Below are positions 9,743 through 19,714 of a DNA stretch of 64,000 bases, in pieces. Within the stretch, counting starts at the first letter, position 1. Each line of letters opens with the position of its first letter. This DNA comes from Akebia trifoliata. Taxonomy: Eukaryota > Streptophyta > Magnoliopsida > Ranunculales > Lardizabalaceae. The position numbers and the translations under genes are program-made. Location of the stretch: positions 17,503,443 to 17,567,442 of the forward strand of contig CM030716.1 of the NCBI GenBank assembly GCA_017979445.1, given 5' to 3'. Under the pieces are notes generated by a model that was not told the DNA's origin, made no database searches, and worked only from the letters and a program-made list of their open reading frames with translations.

Positions 9743-10609
9743 TTATTTTTTGTCTGTAATTTCATCAGGAAATTTGTCAGTGAATTGGATAACACGATTT
9801 ATGGGGGTATAAGTTTTGTTTTCTAAGGAGAATCTTAAAAATTGGATTTTTGTTTGGAAAAGGTTAATTTTTTTTTGGGAAAGAACTAATCCATTTTGTA
9901 GGATTGCCTTTTTAAATATGTAGAGATGTTTCCAATGAAAATCTATGCTTTGAGAAAATATTAATATATCGTTTATATAAACTAATATGAATTTTGAGAA
10001 TTTTGAGAATATATCATTCATCATGTTTTGAAATTCGCTTGGAGCATTTTTTAGTCCAAAAGGAACAATGAACATTGTTTTATACCTATCATTATTTTTT
10101 ATTTGTATTTGCCAGAAACCTGACTTTAAGTCAAATTTTGAGAAGATATTGGCTTCTATTAGACGATCAATAAGATCTTGTTTATTTGGTACTGGATATC
10201 TTATTGATTGTAATACTTTATTGAGGGGTTTATAGTTTATTACAAGTCTGGGAGCTCCTCTTTCTAATTCTGCTGCATTTTCAACATAAAAGACAGCACA
10301 GCTCCATGGTGATTTTGATATTCTTATTAATTTTTCGTTGAGGAGATCTTGGATTTCTTCTTTGCATAATTCTAAATATCTAAAATTCATTTGGATAGGC
10401 CTAGCTTTTGTAGGAATATCTTTTTCATTAAAATTTGGAATATAGGGTAATGATACTAGATGAGATTTTCTATGCCAAAATGCATTTGGTACATCAGAGC
10501 AGCAATTTTTTATTAAAGTTTGTTCAAAATGTTTTATTTTTGTTTGTAGTATGTCTCTAGTAAGGTCTTGTTTTATTTTTTGAAATTCTTTTTCTTGATT
10601 TATTAACAC
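9743..10609 (-). pseudogene. Pararetroviral reverse transcriptase, truncated, active-site mutant
   Basis: This is an open frame of 288 residues with clear RT signatures: LVINYKPLN (about 122-130), FSKFDLKSGFWQI (156-168), FGLKNAPSEFQ (184-194) and the catalytic motif at 211-214. There it reads YIND where active caulimovirid enzymes have YIDD; the Asn codon is at 9971-9973. The domain stops after the palm/thumb start, because the sequence switches to coat fragment at about 9712-9742, so connection and RNase H are missing on this strand. It continues the same polyprotein as the protease upstream (10705-11403), with a short interrupted gap between. Confidence 0.85.
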
Positions 10610-10704
10610 AAGTTGTTTTTCTTTGAATTTTATAAGATTTATTAATAGGTCAACTTGTCCGTATGTAGGGGGTGTTATAAAATTAAAGAGTAATTCTGTA
10701 TCGC

Positions 10705-11403
10705 CTATTTACAGAGGATTCCTTTATGGGTCATTATAAATGGTTGTATTTGATTTAAAAAAGGATTTCCTAATATAGCTTCTTGCTGTAGGTTGGGAAC
10801 TATAAGAAAAGGTACTGGGATACAAATCTTATGTTTGCAGACATAAGAGTCTGTAATTTTGTATTTAATAGGCATTTGTTTTCCATTCGTTGGTTTGCAA
10901 TATGTTGTGGGAATTAATCCTTCCTGGATGCAGTTTAAGTCTGCACCTGAGTCTATCAAGGCGATGAATTTTTTTGAAATTTTTTTATTTTTTATAATTA
11001 TTGTAGTGTACCATTTTTTATATTTATAATGAGTGATTGTATTAAGGAATTCATTGGTTTGTATTTCTATATCTGATAATTTTTCTGATTCTGGTTGAAC
11101 GTTTGAAGACATTTGTAACTCAGATATCTGTTCTCTTAAAAGGTTAATTTCTTCTTTTAGTTGATTGATTTGATGTTGTAAATTAGACAAGGTAAGGTTT
11201 GCTGTGGATTCTTTTAATCCTATTTTGTTTACTCTTGAGTAAATATCCTTTAAAGAGTATGCTTGAAATGTGGTAGAGATAGTTTGTTTTTTCTCTATTT
11301 CTGGCTTATTCTTTGGTTCTTGATTTTTTATATTTTCCATTATTTGAATTAGATGTTGATCTCTTTGGTTTTTATCAGGGATTTCGTCTAATAGTTTTAG
11401 CAT
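10705..11403 (-). pseudogene. Pararetroviral aspartic protease region with upstream coiled coil
   Basis: This is an open frame of 232 residues. Residues 60-98 form a heptad-like coiled coil (LQHQINQLKEEINLLREQI). The protease follows, with the catalytic DSGA at 151-154, hydrophobic residues before it (FIALI) and a later ILGNPFL segment, typical of retroviral-type proteases. It lies between the coat region (11580-12968) and RT, the order CP-PR-RT of caulimovirid polyproteins. Bases 11404-11579 read in continuation (a Ser/Glu-rich linker) up to a stop, so little is missing. Confidence 0.8.
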
Positions 11404-11579
11404 TAGTTTTTTATTTTCAGTTAGGACATTGAGTTGAAGGATATTTATAGAAGAGGAGTTGGAAGAAATAGAATCAAGATGCCATGGGCATTCACATTCG
11501 TCTTCAGAGGATGAGCTAATTTTTTTCTCAGAGGAAGAGAGAGATAGTTTTAATTCATTAACCTTTTTCTTGAAAGTTT

Positions 11580-12968
11580 TTAAATGACATTGTTTGCTTT
11601 ATGACTGGGTTTTCTGCATTTATAGCAAATGATGGGTTTAGTATCTTTTTCTATTTTTTCTTTTATCTGTGAATTTCTTTTTGGAAACTTTTTATAAAAA
11701 GTTTGGGTATTTCTTGTCAAATTTCTTTTGAACTTGGTAGATTTTGTTGATCTTCTACTTATTTTTTGTGATGGGACTCTAAACATTTCTTTTCCAAATT
11801 GATAACAGAAATCTCCTAATTCTCTTCGAGACTTTTGTTTTTCTATTTGCTTTTGAGCTTTAGTTCTGAACAAAGCTTTAGTCCAACCATATTAACTCTT
11901 TGTATGAGCATTACAAATGAATATAGACGGTAATCTATAGTGTATAGACGGTAATCTATAGTGTCTGTATCGTGATTTTTGAGGCTTTTTCTTACTTTTT
12001 CTGCAAATAATTTTGGTAATCCTGATATGAATTTTTCTTTCCAGAAAACATCATCACAGCCAGAGTTTAGCGAGTATAATTTAGATAAATAAACATCTTT
12101 GTACCACCTAAAGTCTGTTAATGTTGGGCATTTTAGGCTCATTAATATTTCTCTATCCTTTTGGCCCATTTCGTCTATTCTGCCGTTAAAATGTAAAAAT
12201 ATTGTTGATATAAGGGTTAGAAATCCATCAGGTTGTTCTTTTCCCTTATCATCTAATTCTGGTTCTCCGTTTTCATTTAATTTTACATGTTTTATAATTT
12301 CATCCCTTTCAGTTTGACTTAGCATATTGTGCCACCAGCCGTATAATTGTTCGGTGAAGCCTCCTGCCACAGCTAAAGTCATATGTTCTACTGACAGGTT
12401 ATATCTATGGCAAGCGTTTTCAAAAACTATCATTTGTGATATAGTGTTCATGATTTGGTAGTCTGTTTGTCCATCTATATTCCATTCATATATTTCATTT
12501 CCATTATAGTGTTTGGTTGGATTTATTTTTTCTTCAAATTGGAGATCAACAGGTGTCGGTCTCTTATAATAATGTTTTTTGTTTATTATAGTAATTTGGC
12601 CTAGAGTATGATGTTCTAGGGTTTTTTGATCTTTTTAGTTTGTTTATTTGAAGGGTTTTTTCATCGTTACTAAATAGTTGTGTTTCAGAATCAGACGAAT
12701 CATTATTTGTTTCAGAAATGTTTTCTTTTGATTCTGTTAATACGTTTATTTTTAAATTTCCTTGGATTCTTTTTGTTATCTCATCAATAAAGGAAGCAGA
12801 AGTCTCAATTGGTGTTAGCCCTTCTTATAGATGAAAAGGATTCTTTATTCTTGTGGACTTCTTAGGCTCTTTGATTAATATTTTTGATGTTTGTCCTATG
12901 AGTGTTGGTCTAGATTTTTTCTTATTATTATTAGCTATAATTTCAAAGTGTTGTCCTAGCTGATTAAG
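11580..12968 (-). pseudogene. Pararetroviral coat-protein region with degenerate zinc knuckle
   Basis: Reading from 12968 downward, an acidic Ser/Asp/Glu-rich segment (about 12600-12930, one stop) precedes the conserved core. The core contains YEWNIDG (near 12480), the WWHNMLSQTERDE region, LTDFRWYKD and FWKEKFISGLP, all familiar from plant pararetroviral coat regions. A 21-bp tandem duplication (11922-11963) adds seven codons and precedes a frameshift. The last frame (11580-11873) is basic and ends in a zinc knuckle that reads CYKC-x4-H but has lost its final Cys just before the stop. A frameshift near 12570 separates the acidic part from the core. Confidence 0.8.
11922..11963. repeat. 21-bp tandem duplication in the viral coat region
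   Basis: tatagacggtaatctatag plus two bases is repeated twice without a gap, duplicating seven codons. It is absent from other recognisable positions in the window. Confidence 0.85.
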
Positions 12969-12970
12969 GT

Positions 12971-13318
12971 AACATGGTTGAGAATGGATATCCAGTTCCT
13001 ACCATGCAACTGTGGCCCCTCGGCCTAAAAATAAATAACAGTACTCAATGCATGCGTTAACATAATTTTAAATAAACATGCAACCCTTTCATTAATAACC
13101 TAGATATCCTTTCACCAACCTACATACAACATACAATGTAAAATGCAGACATTACTCCACGGGTGTGATTCAGACACTTTACCATTCATCCCATTTTTCT
13201 ATTCTCTCGACATTCTTACTTTTCGTCTTTTCAAATCAAACCATTCATTTTCAATCTTTCAAAGTCATTTTTGGTATTTCCATCGAAAACTATCAAGTTT
13301 TATTCAAAACAAGGTCCC
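12971..13318. repeat. Host segment flanking the viral block, right copy
   Basis: Direct copy of 6358-6706, with a handful of substitutions and one base fewer in a C run. After 13318 the LTR sequence continues without viral matches. Confidence 0.85.
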
Positions 13319-13739
13319 AAACGATACACGAGACCAAAGTTGTTAAAAATAAGGAAAACTGATGAAAATTTAGCTAAGTGTCGGAAACTCAATTTTTCAA
13401 AGTTCTCAAAATTGAAAATGGATTTTTGAAAATGAAAGCCTCAACACGAGATTTGACACCATATAAATTTTATAGTCTAATTCAAGATAACGCGAAAGTT
13501 ATTATATTTTGAAAATTTACTGAAAACGTCGAAATCTACGTTTTGTTCTTGAAATCAAAATTTGGATTTTGATCCTTTGAGATTCGGATCTCGAAACCAT
13601 TCCCATTGTTCTGAAATGGGGGTAAAATCTAAATTTTATTAAAGAACTTAAAGTAAATGGAAATATTTTCAATGAAATAAAGGGTGGGAAATCAAGGCAA
13701 TTGGGAGGTCAAGACAAAAGTCAAAAATCAGTTCTGATG
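13319..13739 (-). other. Unassigned LTR interior, no gene
   Basis: Noncoding sequence with no RNA gene or motif that I can defend. Confidence 0.5.
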
Positions 13740-13950
13740 AGAATTGTTTCTGTCGGTGGCAGAACAAAGATTCTGTTGGTGGCACCGACAGAATGGCCTT
13801 CAGTAGGTGTCGGTGGGACCGACAGCTCCTGCCGACAGCATAAAATTTCACGCGAGCTTTGGGTTCATCGGTGGCAGAACCCTGATTCTGTCGGTGGGAC
13901 AGACAGAATGCCTTTGGTAGGTGCCGGTGGCACCGACCCTTCCCGCTGAC
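13740..13950. repeat. Cluster of GTCGGT-nnn-ACCGAC-type palindromes
   Basis: Several short palindromes occur, the clearest being gtcggtgggaccgac near 13808, with variants ttggtggcaccgac and gccggtggcaccgac. They are interspersed with gacagaatg and gccgacagcat-like words that also recur in the copia LTR at 40900-41340. No coding sense is apparent. Confidence 0.7.
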
Positions 13951-15078
13951 AGCATTGAATCCTTACTCAAACTTTCGAGTTTTCGATCCCTTTTTCAGAT
14001 TCTTCTTCCATTTTTTGAATCATTCAACCCACCCACTAGTTTATGGTTAAAACTTGATAAAACATAATCAAAACATCTATTTCTAACATGAATTTGAAAT
14101 CAAGCACCAAATTTCTACGATTTAAATGCAAACAATAAGTTTTGATTCAAAAGCTAAATGCACATTTCAAAAATCTAAAGTTATTAACAAGAATTGAAAT
14201 TCCCTTACCATTGTGGACGCCAAGGGTATAAGTTAGCACTACAAATCAAAGTTTGATGGCTCGAGAGTCGAGGTTGGGCTGACTTGGATGCGAAATGAGT
14301 GAGGATTTGCAAGGTATTCGACAACGACGTCATCCTTCTCCTCTATAATGAAAGATAGGCCTAACTCCTAACTCAATGAAGCCCTCGAATGGAGTGTGTT
14401 GAGGTTCACTCGAGCTACCTGACTGGTTTTTTATGGAGGATGGGGAAAACGAAAGAGAATAGACAACCAAAGATTGTGAAGTTGTAGCTCTCGTCGTGGT
14501 CGACAACTGTGCCTTCTTCGTCGAGGTTCAACTCGGCCTCGTTCACGCTAGAACTTGATGGGAATGGGTCGAAACCCTTGGGTTGGGAAGTGGCTGTCAT
14601 TTGGTTCTTTGGAGAAGAAGATAAATGAATAAAAAGGAAGCCAACTTTCTTTTAATTAAAGAGGCTTGAGGGTAAACTCGTAATTTCTTTTCATGGTTTC
14701 TAGTTTTGGCCATATTCGACTATTTGGACTCGAAAAATGACGAATGAATATTCTATTTTGAATAATTTTTTGTTGCGGACCTAACGGTGTCATTAAATTT
14801 TTCTGATTCTTGCTCTAACAAAATTTCACTATTTTGGATCCCACTTAACGCAAAATTCGAAGATTTTATAACTTTTTCCTCCGAACTCGAATTCGAACTT
14901 GCTTACAGGATAATATATATATTTCGATCCTTCTGAATCTAATGGCGAAGTCGGTTTTCCTTGAAATTAATCATAACATTATTTGAGTATTTTACTCTAA
15001 GTCCCTCTTTCGGTATTTTCTTCCAAATCTCATCATTTAATTTTTTCGAGATACGAGTTGAAAATTTGGGGTATTACA
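13951..15078 (-). other. Start of the unassigned LTR, no gene
   Basis: On the minus strand this is the first 1.1 kb of the LTR, starting tgtaatacccc at 15078. It parallels 37612-38270 in motif order (tacgagttgaaaatttgg; phrases around the two-base steps atggcgaag and cgaattcgaac). Short open frames are not conserved. Confidence 0.55.
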
Positions 15079-15149
15079 GGTTCGATCCCCTACTTGCCGC
15101 ACAAGTAAGGTAAAAATAAGATTAATATTAACTCCGATGGGAAGAAAAA
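15079..15149 (+). repeat. Inverted fragment of an Athila-type LTR end
   Basis: Reading plus, ggttcgatcccctacttg through gatgggaag resembles the reverse complement of 30776-30860, the 3' end of the Athila LTR at 30774-31901. Its orientation is opposite to the adjoining Athila gag. It abuts the start of the unassigned LTR at 15078. Confidence 0.5.
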
Positions 15150-15613
15150 CCATATCCCATTAGTAATCTGATTAATTTGAGTTTGATTTTGATGGGTTTG
15201 CTATTGATTTTGGATGAACTGTTGCTGCTGTCTTATCAACTTGACAATCATAGATTCTAGGGACAATTGTTGTTGGGCAGGCTACTAGTAATTAGTCATG
15301 GGATCTAGTATGATGGCTCTACAATCTGTAGATTGTTAGGGACTTGAGGAGCAATGACTTAGTTTGTGGAAGAACTAGATTTCCTAGGAAAACTCCTATT
15401 GTAACCTGACGGACCACTAGATTGAATAGGTTCGTTCTGTCTCTACGAGAAATTAGGATGGAATATATTATCTGGGTGATACGTTTGGCTAAAAGAGTTC
15501 GGAGTTGGCTTCCTAAAAGTACTATAGCCATTAATCGTATTTGATTGTTCAACTTTGATTTAAGGCAAGTTGGGACAACACTAGACCAAATGGTCGATGC
15601 CGTTGCATATGAC
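15150..15613 (-). pseudogene. Athila-type gag, C-terminal part
   Basis: Minus-strand translation gives the second half of the Athila zinc-knuckle region next to 15613 (HLVQCCPNLP), then an HPNFS motif followed by a stop where the lineage has W (TGG to TAG near 15444). A Gln-rich stretch (IRQQQQFIQNQ, then another TAG) comes next. These are familiar features of plant Athila gag. It is the continuation of 27279-28250, interrupted by the 11.7-kb Tat-like insertion. Multiple stops make it dead. Confidence 0.7.
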
Positions 15614-17404
15614 TGAAAGCGCCCTCGATCCGCGGGGTGCGCGGATCCGCTTTTGACCCTTGAGGTTTGGGAGTCGCCACCTAGTTATTACGGTCTAGGA
15701 ACCAAATTGACCCTACAATGGATAAAAAGAACTAATCTACTATAGAAATCTGAATTCGGGGATCATGTTACGGGGTTGGAAGGTGTTAGGCACCAACCCC
15801 GCCCGGCCAATGCCGGTCTCTACTTATCCCAAATAGATCTACATCGCTAATGATAACCTAGATTAAATAAATAAATAATATAAAATAAACTTACCTTTGA
15901 TCTGCAAAATGGTATTCCCTCAGATCTGGTGAAAATGGCTCCTTGTACCGTGTTCCTTACTTCGTTCTATCTCCGGATCTGATTTCTGATCTCCGAGGTA
16001 AGGTATCTCCTTCTTGGATCTGGGTGCTTCGAATTTGTTGTGGATTTTTAGGATGTTTTTGAGAGGTTTTTTGGGTGTTTTTTAGGCTAAAATCGGAGTA
16101 GGGGTGTTAGGGAAGGAGTTGGGGCTCCAAAATTAGGGTTTTAGAGGGGTTGTGGAGGCTTCTTCACCTACTTTTCCTAGGGTTTTTTCTTTGATACGAA
16201 AATAGGGTGTGGAGGCTCCTATTTATAAAGTTTTTAGAAGCATTTAGGGTTTGATTAGGGTTTCTTTTTAGGGTTTCAATTAGGGTTTTGACTTAGTCTT
16301 TAGGGTTTTAGGGTTTTGACTTTAGTCTTATGAGATTGACTTGATTAGTTTTAGATTAGGGTTTGGATTTAGGGTTTTGACCTTAGTCTTATGAGATTGA
16401 CTTGATTAATTTAGATTAGGGTTTGGATTTAGGGTTTTGACCTTAGTCTTATGAGATTGACTTGATTAATTAGATTAGGGTTTTGATTTAGGGTTTTGAC
16501 CTTAGTCTTATGAGATTGACTCGATTAGTACCTTGACTTCAGTCTTGCTTGATGACTTTAATTTTGACTTCAGTCTCACTTGATTGACTTTAATACCTTG
16601 ACTTCAGTCTTGCTTGATTTACTTTTAATTTTTGGAGAACCCCCTTATTTTATATCTTTAATTCTTTGGACCCCCAAATGGAGGGGTCCTTAAAGAAATA
16701 TCCCACGAAACCCAACAATTTTGCCTGAGAGTCCAATTAATCGATTTTTTAGGTTCAACTTTTTAAATTAATTTCATTAATGTTTCACTTTAATTATTTA
16801 ATGTTTTATTTATTAATTTCGAATTTTTTAATTATGAAAATTGTGAAATTACCGTTTTGCCCTCGGAGAGGATTTTTTACGTTTTAAGTCGTTTTTCAAT
16901 GTTCCAGGATGTTTTGGAATCAGTTTTTCGTAAGGAATTCAATGGGAATGTTGGTTTTTGTCATTTATGAAGTTTTTTGTATGAAATGATCGTGAATTTT
17001 ATGAGGGGTTTTTCGTAATTTTGTCAAATTTTGTGAAAATTGGCGAAGTGGTTTACTTGGTTTCGATTTGTTGTTTTATGTGTTTGAACGGATTTTCCTA
17101 AGTGTAATGTAGGCTCTAAGGTTGTTTTGAGGTTAGGGGTATTTTGGTAATTTAATCATTTTTAGTGATTTTTATCGTGAAGCTTCTTTTTAGTTTGCAA
17201 GATGATGATTTCTATGTTTCTGGGGTCGTATTTTCCTAGCGTAGCGTGATTTCTAAGTTTTGTCAGTTCGAGATACCTCATCCGGATTTCAGAAACATAT
17301 CTGATAACAAAATAAAGCATTGGAATAGACATCCATCATTGGGAACCTTTGCGGTTGGGTTGACGACTTGATTAATCAGGCAGATGCAAAATGGGGTGTC
17401 TACA
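15614..17404 (-). repeat. 3' LTR of the complete element
   Basis: The edges are tgaaagcgccc and ggggtgtctaca. The polypurine tract lies directly inside at 17405-17418. It differs from its partner LTR at 25484-27278 by a few substitutions and small indels (for example cctagcgtag against cctagtgtag). The TATA box is at 16219-16230, minus strand. Confidence 0.9.
16236..16500 (-). repeat. Telobox-like (ttagggttt) cluster in the LTR
   Basis: Many ttagggttt/aaaccctaa words are interspersed with ttgacttagtctta repeats, upstream of the TATA box on the transcribed (minus) strand. The same cluster is at 26115-26390, 29380-29530 and 58895-59110. The motif equals the plant telomere unit and the telobox of some plant promoters, but here it is interrupted. 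Confidence 0.6.
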
Positions 17405-17418
17405 GATGCCCCTCTTTG
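17405..17418 (-). other. Polypurine tract
   Basis: The minus strand reads ccaaagaggggcatc, immediately before the 3' LTR start tgtagacacc. It is the plus-strand DNA primer of reverse transcription and is identical in the elements ending at 50389 and 59999. Confidence 0.75.
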
Positions 17419-17751
17419 GCAGAGGGTTGAAGCAAACTAGATAGCAAATCTATCTTGGTAGATTAGTGCGATATCCGAATGCCAAAGCTAGTGACAGTTC
17501 ATTTTGCAGCCTGATTTAACAATTCGTCGAGGTATTCGGATCATTGAGCATAAAACTCTCCTCGAACTAGAAAAATGTCAGGTCCTTGAGCGCGAGCTCT
17601 CACTGGCAGTGTCAGATCCTTGAATTTTTTTAAAAAAATTCTCCTTGACTGATATAACAACTGTGCAAGTGTGTGGGCTCAAAATCTGAGATAGATTTCA
17701 AAGAGTTTGAGTTGGAAATGAGTCAAATCTGAGCATGAAGTAAATATAAAT
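17419..17751 (-). other. 3' untranslated spacer between array and polypurine tract
   Basis: No gene is visible. It is conserved with 60013-60343 and with the reverse complement of 50044-50374, including a ctgacactgtcagtgagag-like inverted segment. Confidence 0.5.
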
Positions 17752-19001
17752 CGAGCATAATTCCAAGGAAACCCTTGGCGGCATCTGAGAACAATTCCGA
17801 GAAAACCCTCGGCGGTAACTGAGCATAGTTCCGAGAAAACCCTCGGCGGCATCTGAGCATAATTCCAAGAAAACCCTTGGCGGTATCTGAGCATAATTCC
17901 AAGAAAACCCTTGGCGGCATCTGAGCATAATTCCAAGAAAACCCTTGGCGGTATCTGAGCATAATTCCAAGAAAACCCTTGGCGGCATCTGAGCATAGTT
18001 CCGAGAAAACCCTCGGCGGCATCTGAGCATAATTCCAAGAAAACCCTTGGCGGCATTTGAGCATAGTTCCGAGAAAACCCTCGGCGGCATCTGAGCATAA
18101 TTCCAAGAAAACCCTTGGCGGCATCTGAGCATAATTCCAAGAAAACCTTGGCGGTATCTGAGCATAGTTCCGAGAAAACCCTCGGCGGCATCTGAGCATA
18201 ATTCCAAGAAAACCCTTGGCGGCATCTGAGCATAGTTCCGAGAAAACCCTCGGCGGCATCTGAGCATAATTCCAAGAAAACCCTTGGCGGTATCTGAGCA
18301 TAATTCCAAGAAAACCCTTGGCGGTATCTGAGCATAGTTCCGAGAAAACCCTCGGCGGCATCTGAGCATAATTCCAAGAAAACCCTTGGCGGTATCTGAG
18401 CATAATTCCAAGAAAACCCTTGGCGGTATCTGAGCATAGTTCCGAGAAAACCCTCGGCGGCATCTGAGCATAGTTCCGAGAAAACCCTTGGCGGCATCTG
18501 AGCATAGTTCCGAGAAAACCCTCGGCGGCATCTGAGCATAATTCCAAGAAAACCCTCGGCGGCATCTGAGCATAATTCCAAGAAAACCCTTGGCGGTATC
18601 TGAGCATAGTTCCGAGAAAACCCTCGGCGGCATCTGAGCATAATTCCAAGAAAACCCTTGGCGGTATCTGAGCATAATTCCAAGAAAACCCTTGGCGGTA
18701 TCTGAGCATAGTTCCGAGAAAACCCTCGGCGGCATCTGAGCATAATTCCAAGAAAACCCTTGGCGGCATCTGAGCAAAATCCAAGATAACCCTTGGCAGC
18801 ATCTGAGCAAAATCCAAGATAACCCTTGGCGGAGATTGAGCAAAATCCAAGATAACCCTTGGCGGAGATTGAGCAAAATCCAAGATAACCCTTGGCGGCA
18901 TCTGAGCAAAACCCAAGATAACCCTTGACGGCATCTGAGCAAAATCCAAGATAACCCTTGGCGGAGACTGAGCAAAATCCAAGATAACCCTTGGTAGAGA
19001 C
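17752..19001 (-). repeat. 33/34-bp tandem hairpin array (about 30 + 7 units)
   Basis: About thirty 34-bp units (17752-18769) are followed by seven 33-bp units (18770-19001). Each contains a 5-bp inverted repeat around a 6-base loop: CCAAG-AAAACC-CTTGG or CCGAG-AAAACC-CTCGG in the 34-bp type, and CCAAG-ATAACC-CTTGG in the 33-bp type. Arm changes are usually paired; only a few mixed units occur (near 18478 and 18543). The unit has no stop in any minus-strand frame, so reading frames of 354-500 codons overlap, but they differ in frame and are best seen as a by-product. Repeats between pol and the 3' LTR are known for Tat/Ogre elements. Confidence 0.9.
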
Positions 19002-19714
19002 TGACTGAGTAAAACTGAGTACAAAGAAATAAATCTGGGAGAGAAACGATTGAAAATGAGTCTGGAGAAGAGTGGTTGAATCTGGGAATGAATAAATTTG
19101 AGATAGAATGGATGTCCTATCTGAGATTTAGAATGCATTTGTTTGAACCTCAAGGTTTTAAAAAAGTTTTGTAAATTCAAAATCTGAGTTTGAACCTCAA
19201 GAGTTTTTTGAAAAACTGCTATCAAGAGGGTAACCTTAAGTTTGGAATTTTCATTTTAGGATTAACATTGTTCAAAAACAAAATGTCCCTAATTTGACAA
19301 TAAACATGGCATTGAAAATAATTGAACACATCATAAAGAAGATGCCCCTGGTATAAGGAGGAAATTACATATCTAGATGAAAAAGAAAAATGCCCCTGGT
19401 ATGAAGATTTGAAATATTTGATTACCACAAGCGCAATAAAGATTCAACTTTTAATTTTGATTAATTTTATTAAAGATTTTGAGTCAGGCTCAAGAGAACA
19501 AAATATTTCCTTTTGAGACTCATCATAGAATTCACCATTCTCTCCATTGGTTTACTTGGGGAAGTAAAAATTTTCAGATCGATCGTAGACAAGATACTTG
19601 TGACTTCTGAATGTATGCCTGGTTTAAGCTGAGTATTGAACTTGATTATTCGGATTTCTGACGTTTCGGCTCGAACTGCTCTCAGCTAGGGATTTTCTTC
19701 TATATTTTTTTTTT
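19002..19714 (-). other. 3' untranslated region upstream of the array
   Basis: No gene is recognised. It is conserved with 61286-61995 and, inverted, with 48881-49607, including several aaatgcccctggtat-like words spaced 40-80 bp apart. Confidence 0.5.

Larger units (their letters stand above)
6779..12970. mobile_element. Endogenous pararetrovirus (Caulimoviridae), rearranged and defective
   Basis: Two half-genomes meet head to head at about 9320. The left half reads on the plus strand: end of pol (RNase H), a following ORF, an intergenic region with TATA box, a tRNA-Met primer site and leader. The right half reads on the minus strand: coat-protein region, aspartic protease and reverse transcriptase, then a second short coat fragment. 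There are no LTRs or integrase, as expected for this family, whose copies enter chromosomes passively. Frameshifts, stops, an RT active-site change and internal loss make it non-functional. The genus is not resolved. Confidence 0.88.
4556..15078 (-). mobile_element. Unassigned Ty3-type LTR (long), minus orientation, interrupted
   Basis: On the minus strand it begins at 15078 with tgtaatacccc and can be followed through 13319, then after the viral block from 6706 down to 4556, where the Tat-like element cuts it. The distal part is the reverse complement of 39280-40640 in the plus-strand copy at 37612. The start motif and length above 3 kb resemble Tekay/Del-type LTRs, but no coding region is present to confirm the lineage. 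Inside are a local tandem duplication, a foldback element and the pararetroviral block. Confidence 0.65.

Noticed and set aside
15079..15100. tRNA gene suggested by ggttcgatccc (B-box-like)
   Set aside because: No A-box or cloverleaf around it; it belongs to an Athila LTR end.
16236..16500. True telomere or interstitial telomere tract
   Set aside because: The ttaggg words are interrupted, occur at the same place in several LTR copies, and lie upstream of the LTR TATA box.
17752..19001. CRISPR-like array of 34-bp repeats
   Set aside because: Units are contiguous with no unique spacers, no cas genes are present, and the context is a plant retrotransposon 3' region.
17679..19225. Long repetitive proteins of 354, 425 and 500 residues
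   Set aside because: They overlap in three frames of the same tandem repeat and are explained by a stop-free 34-bp unit; no start context or conserved domain.
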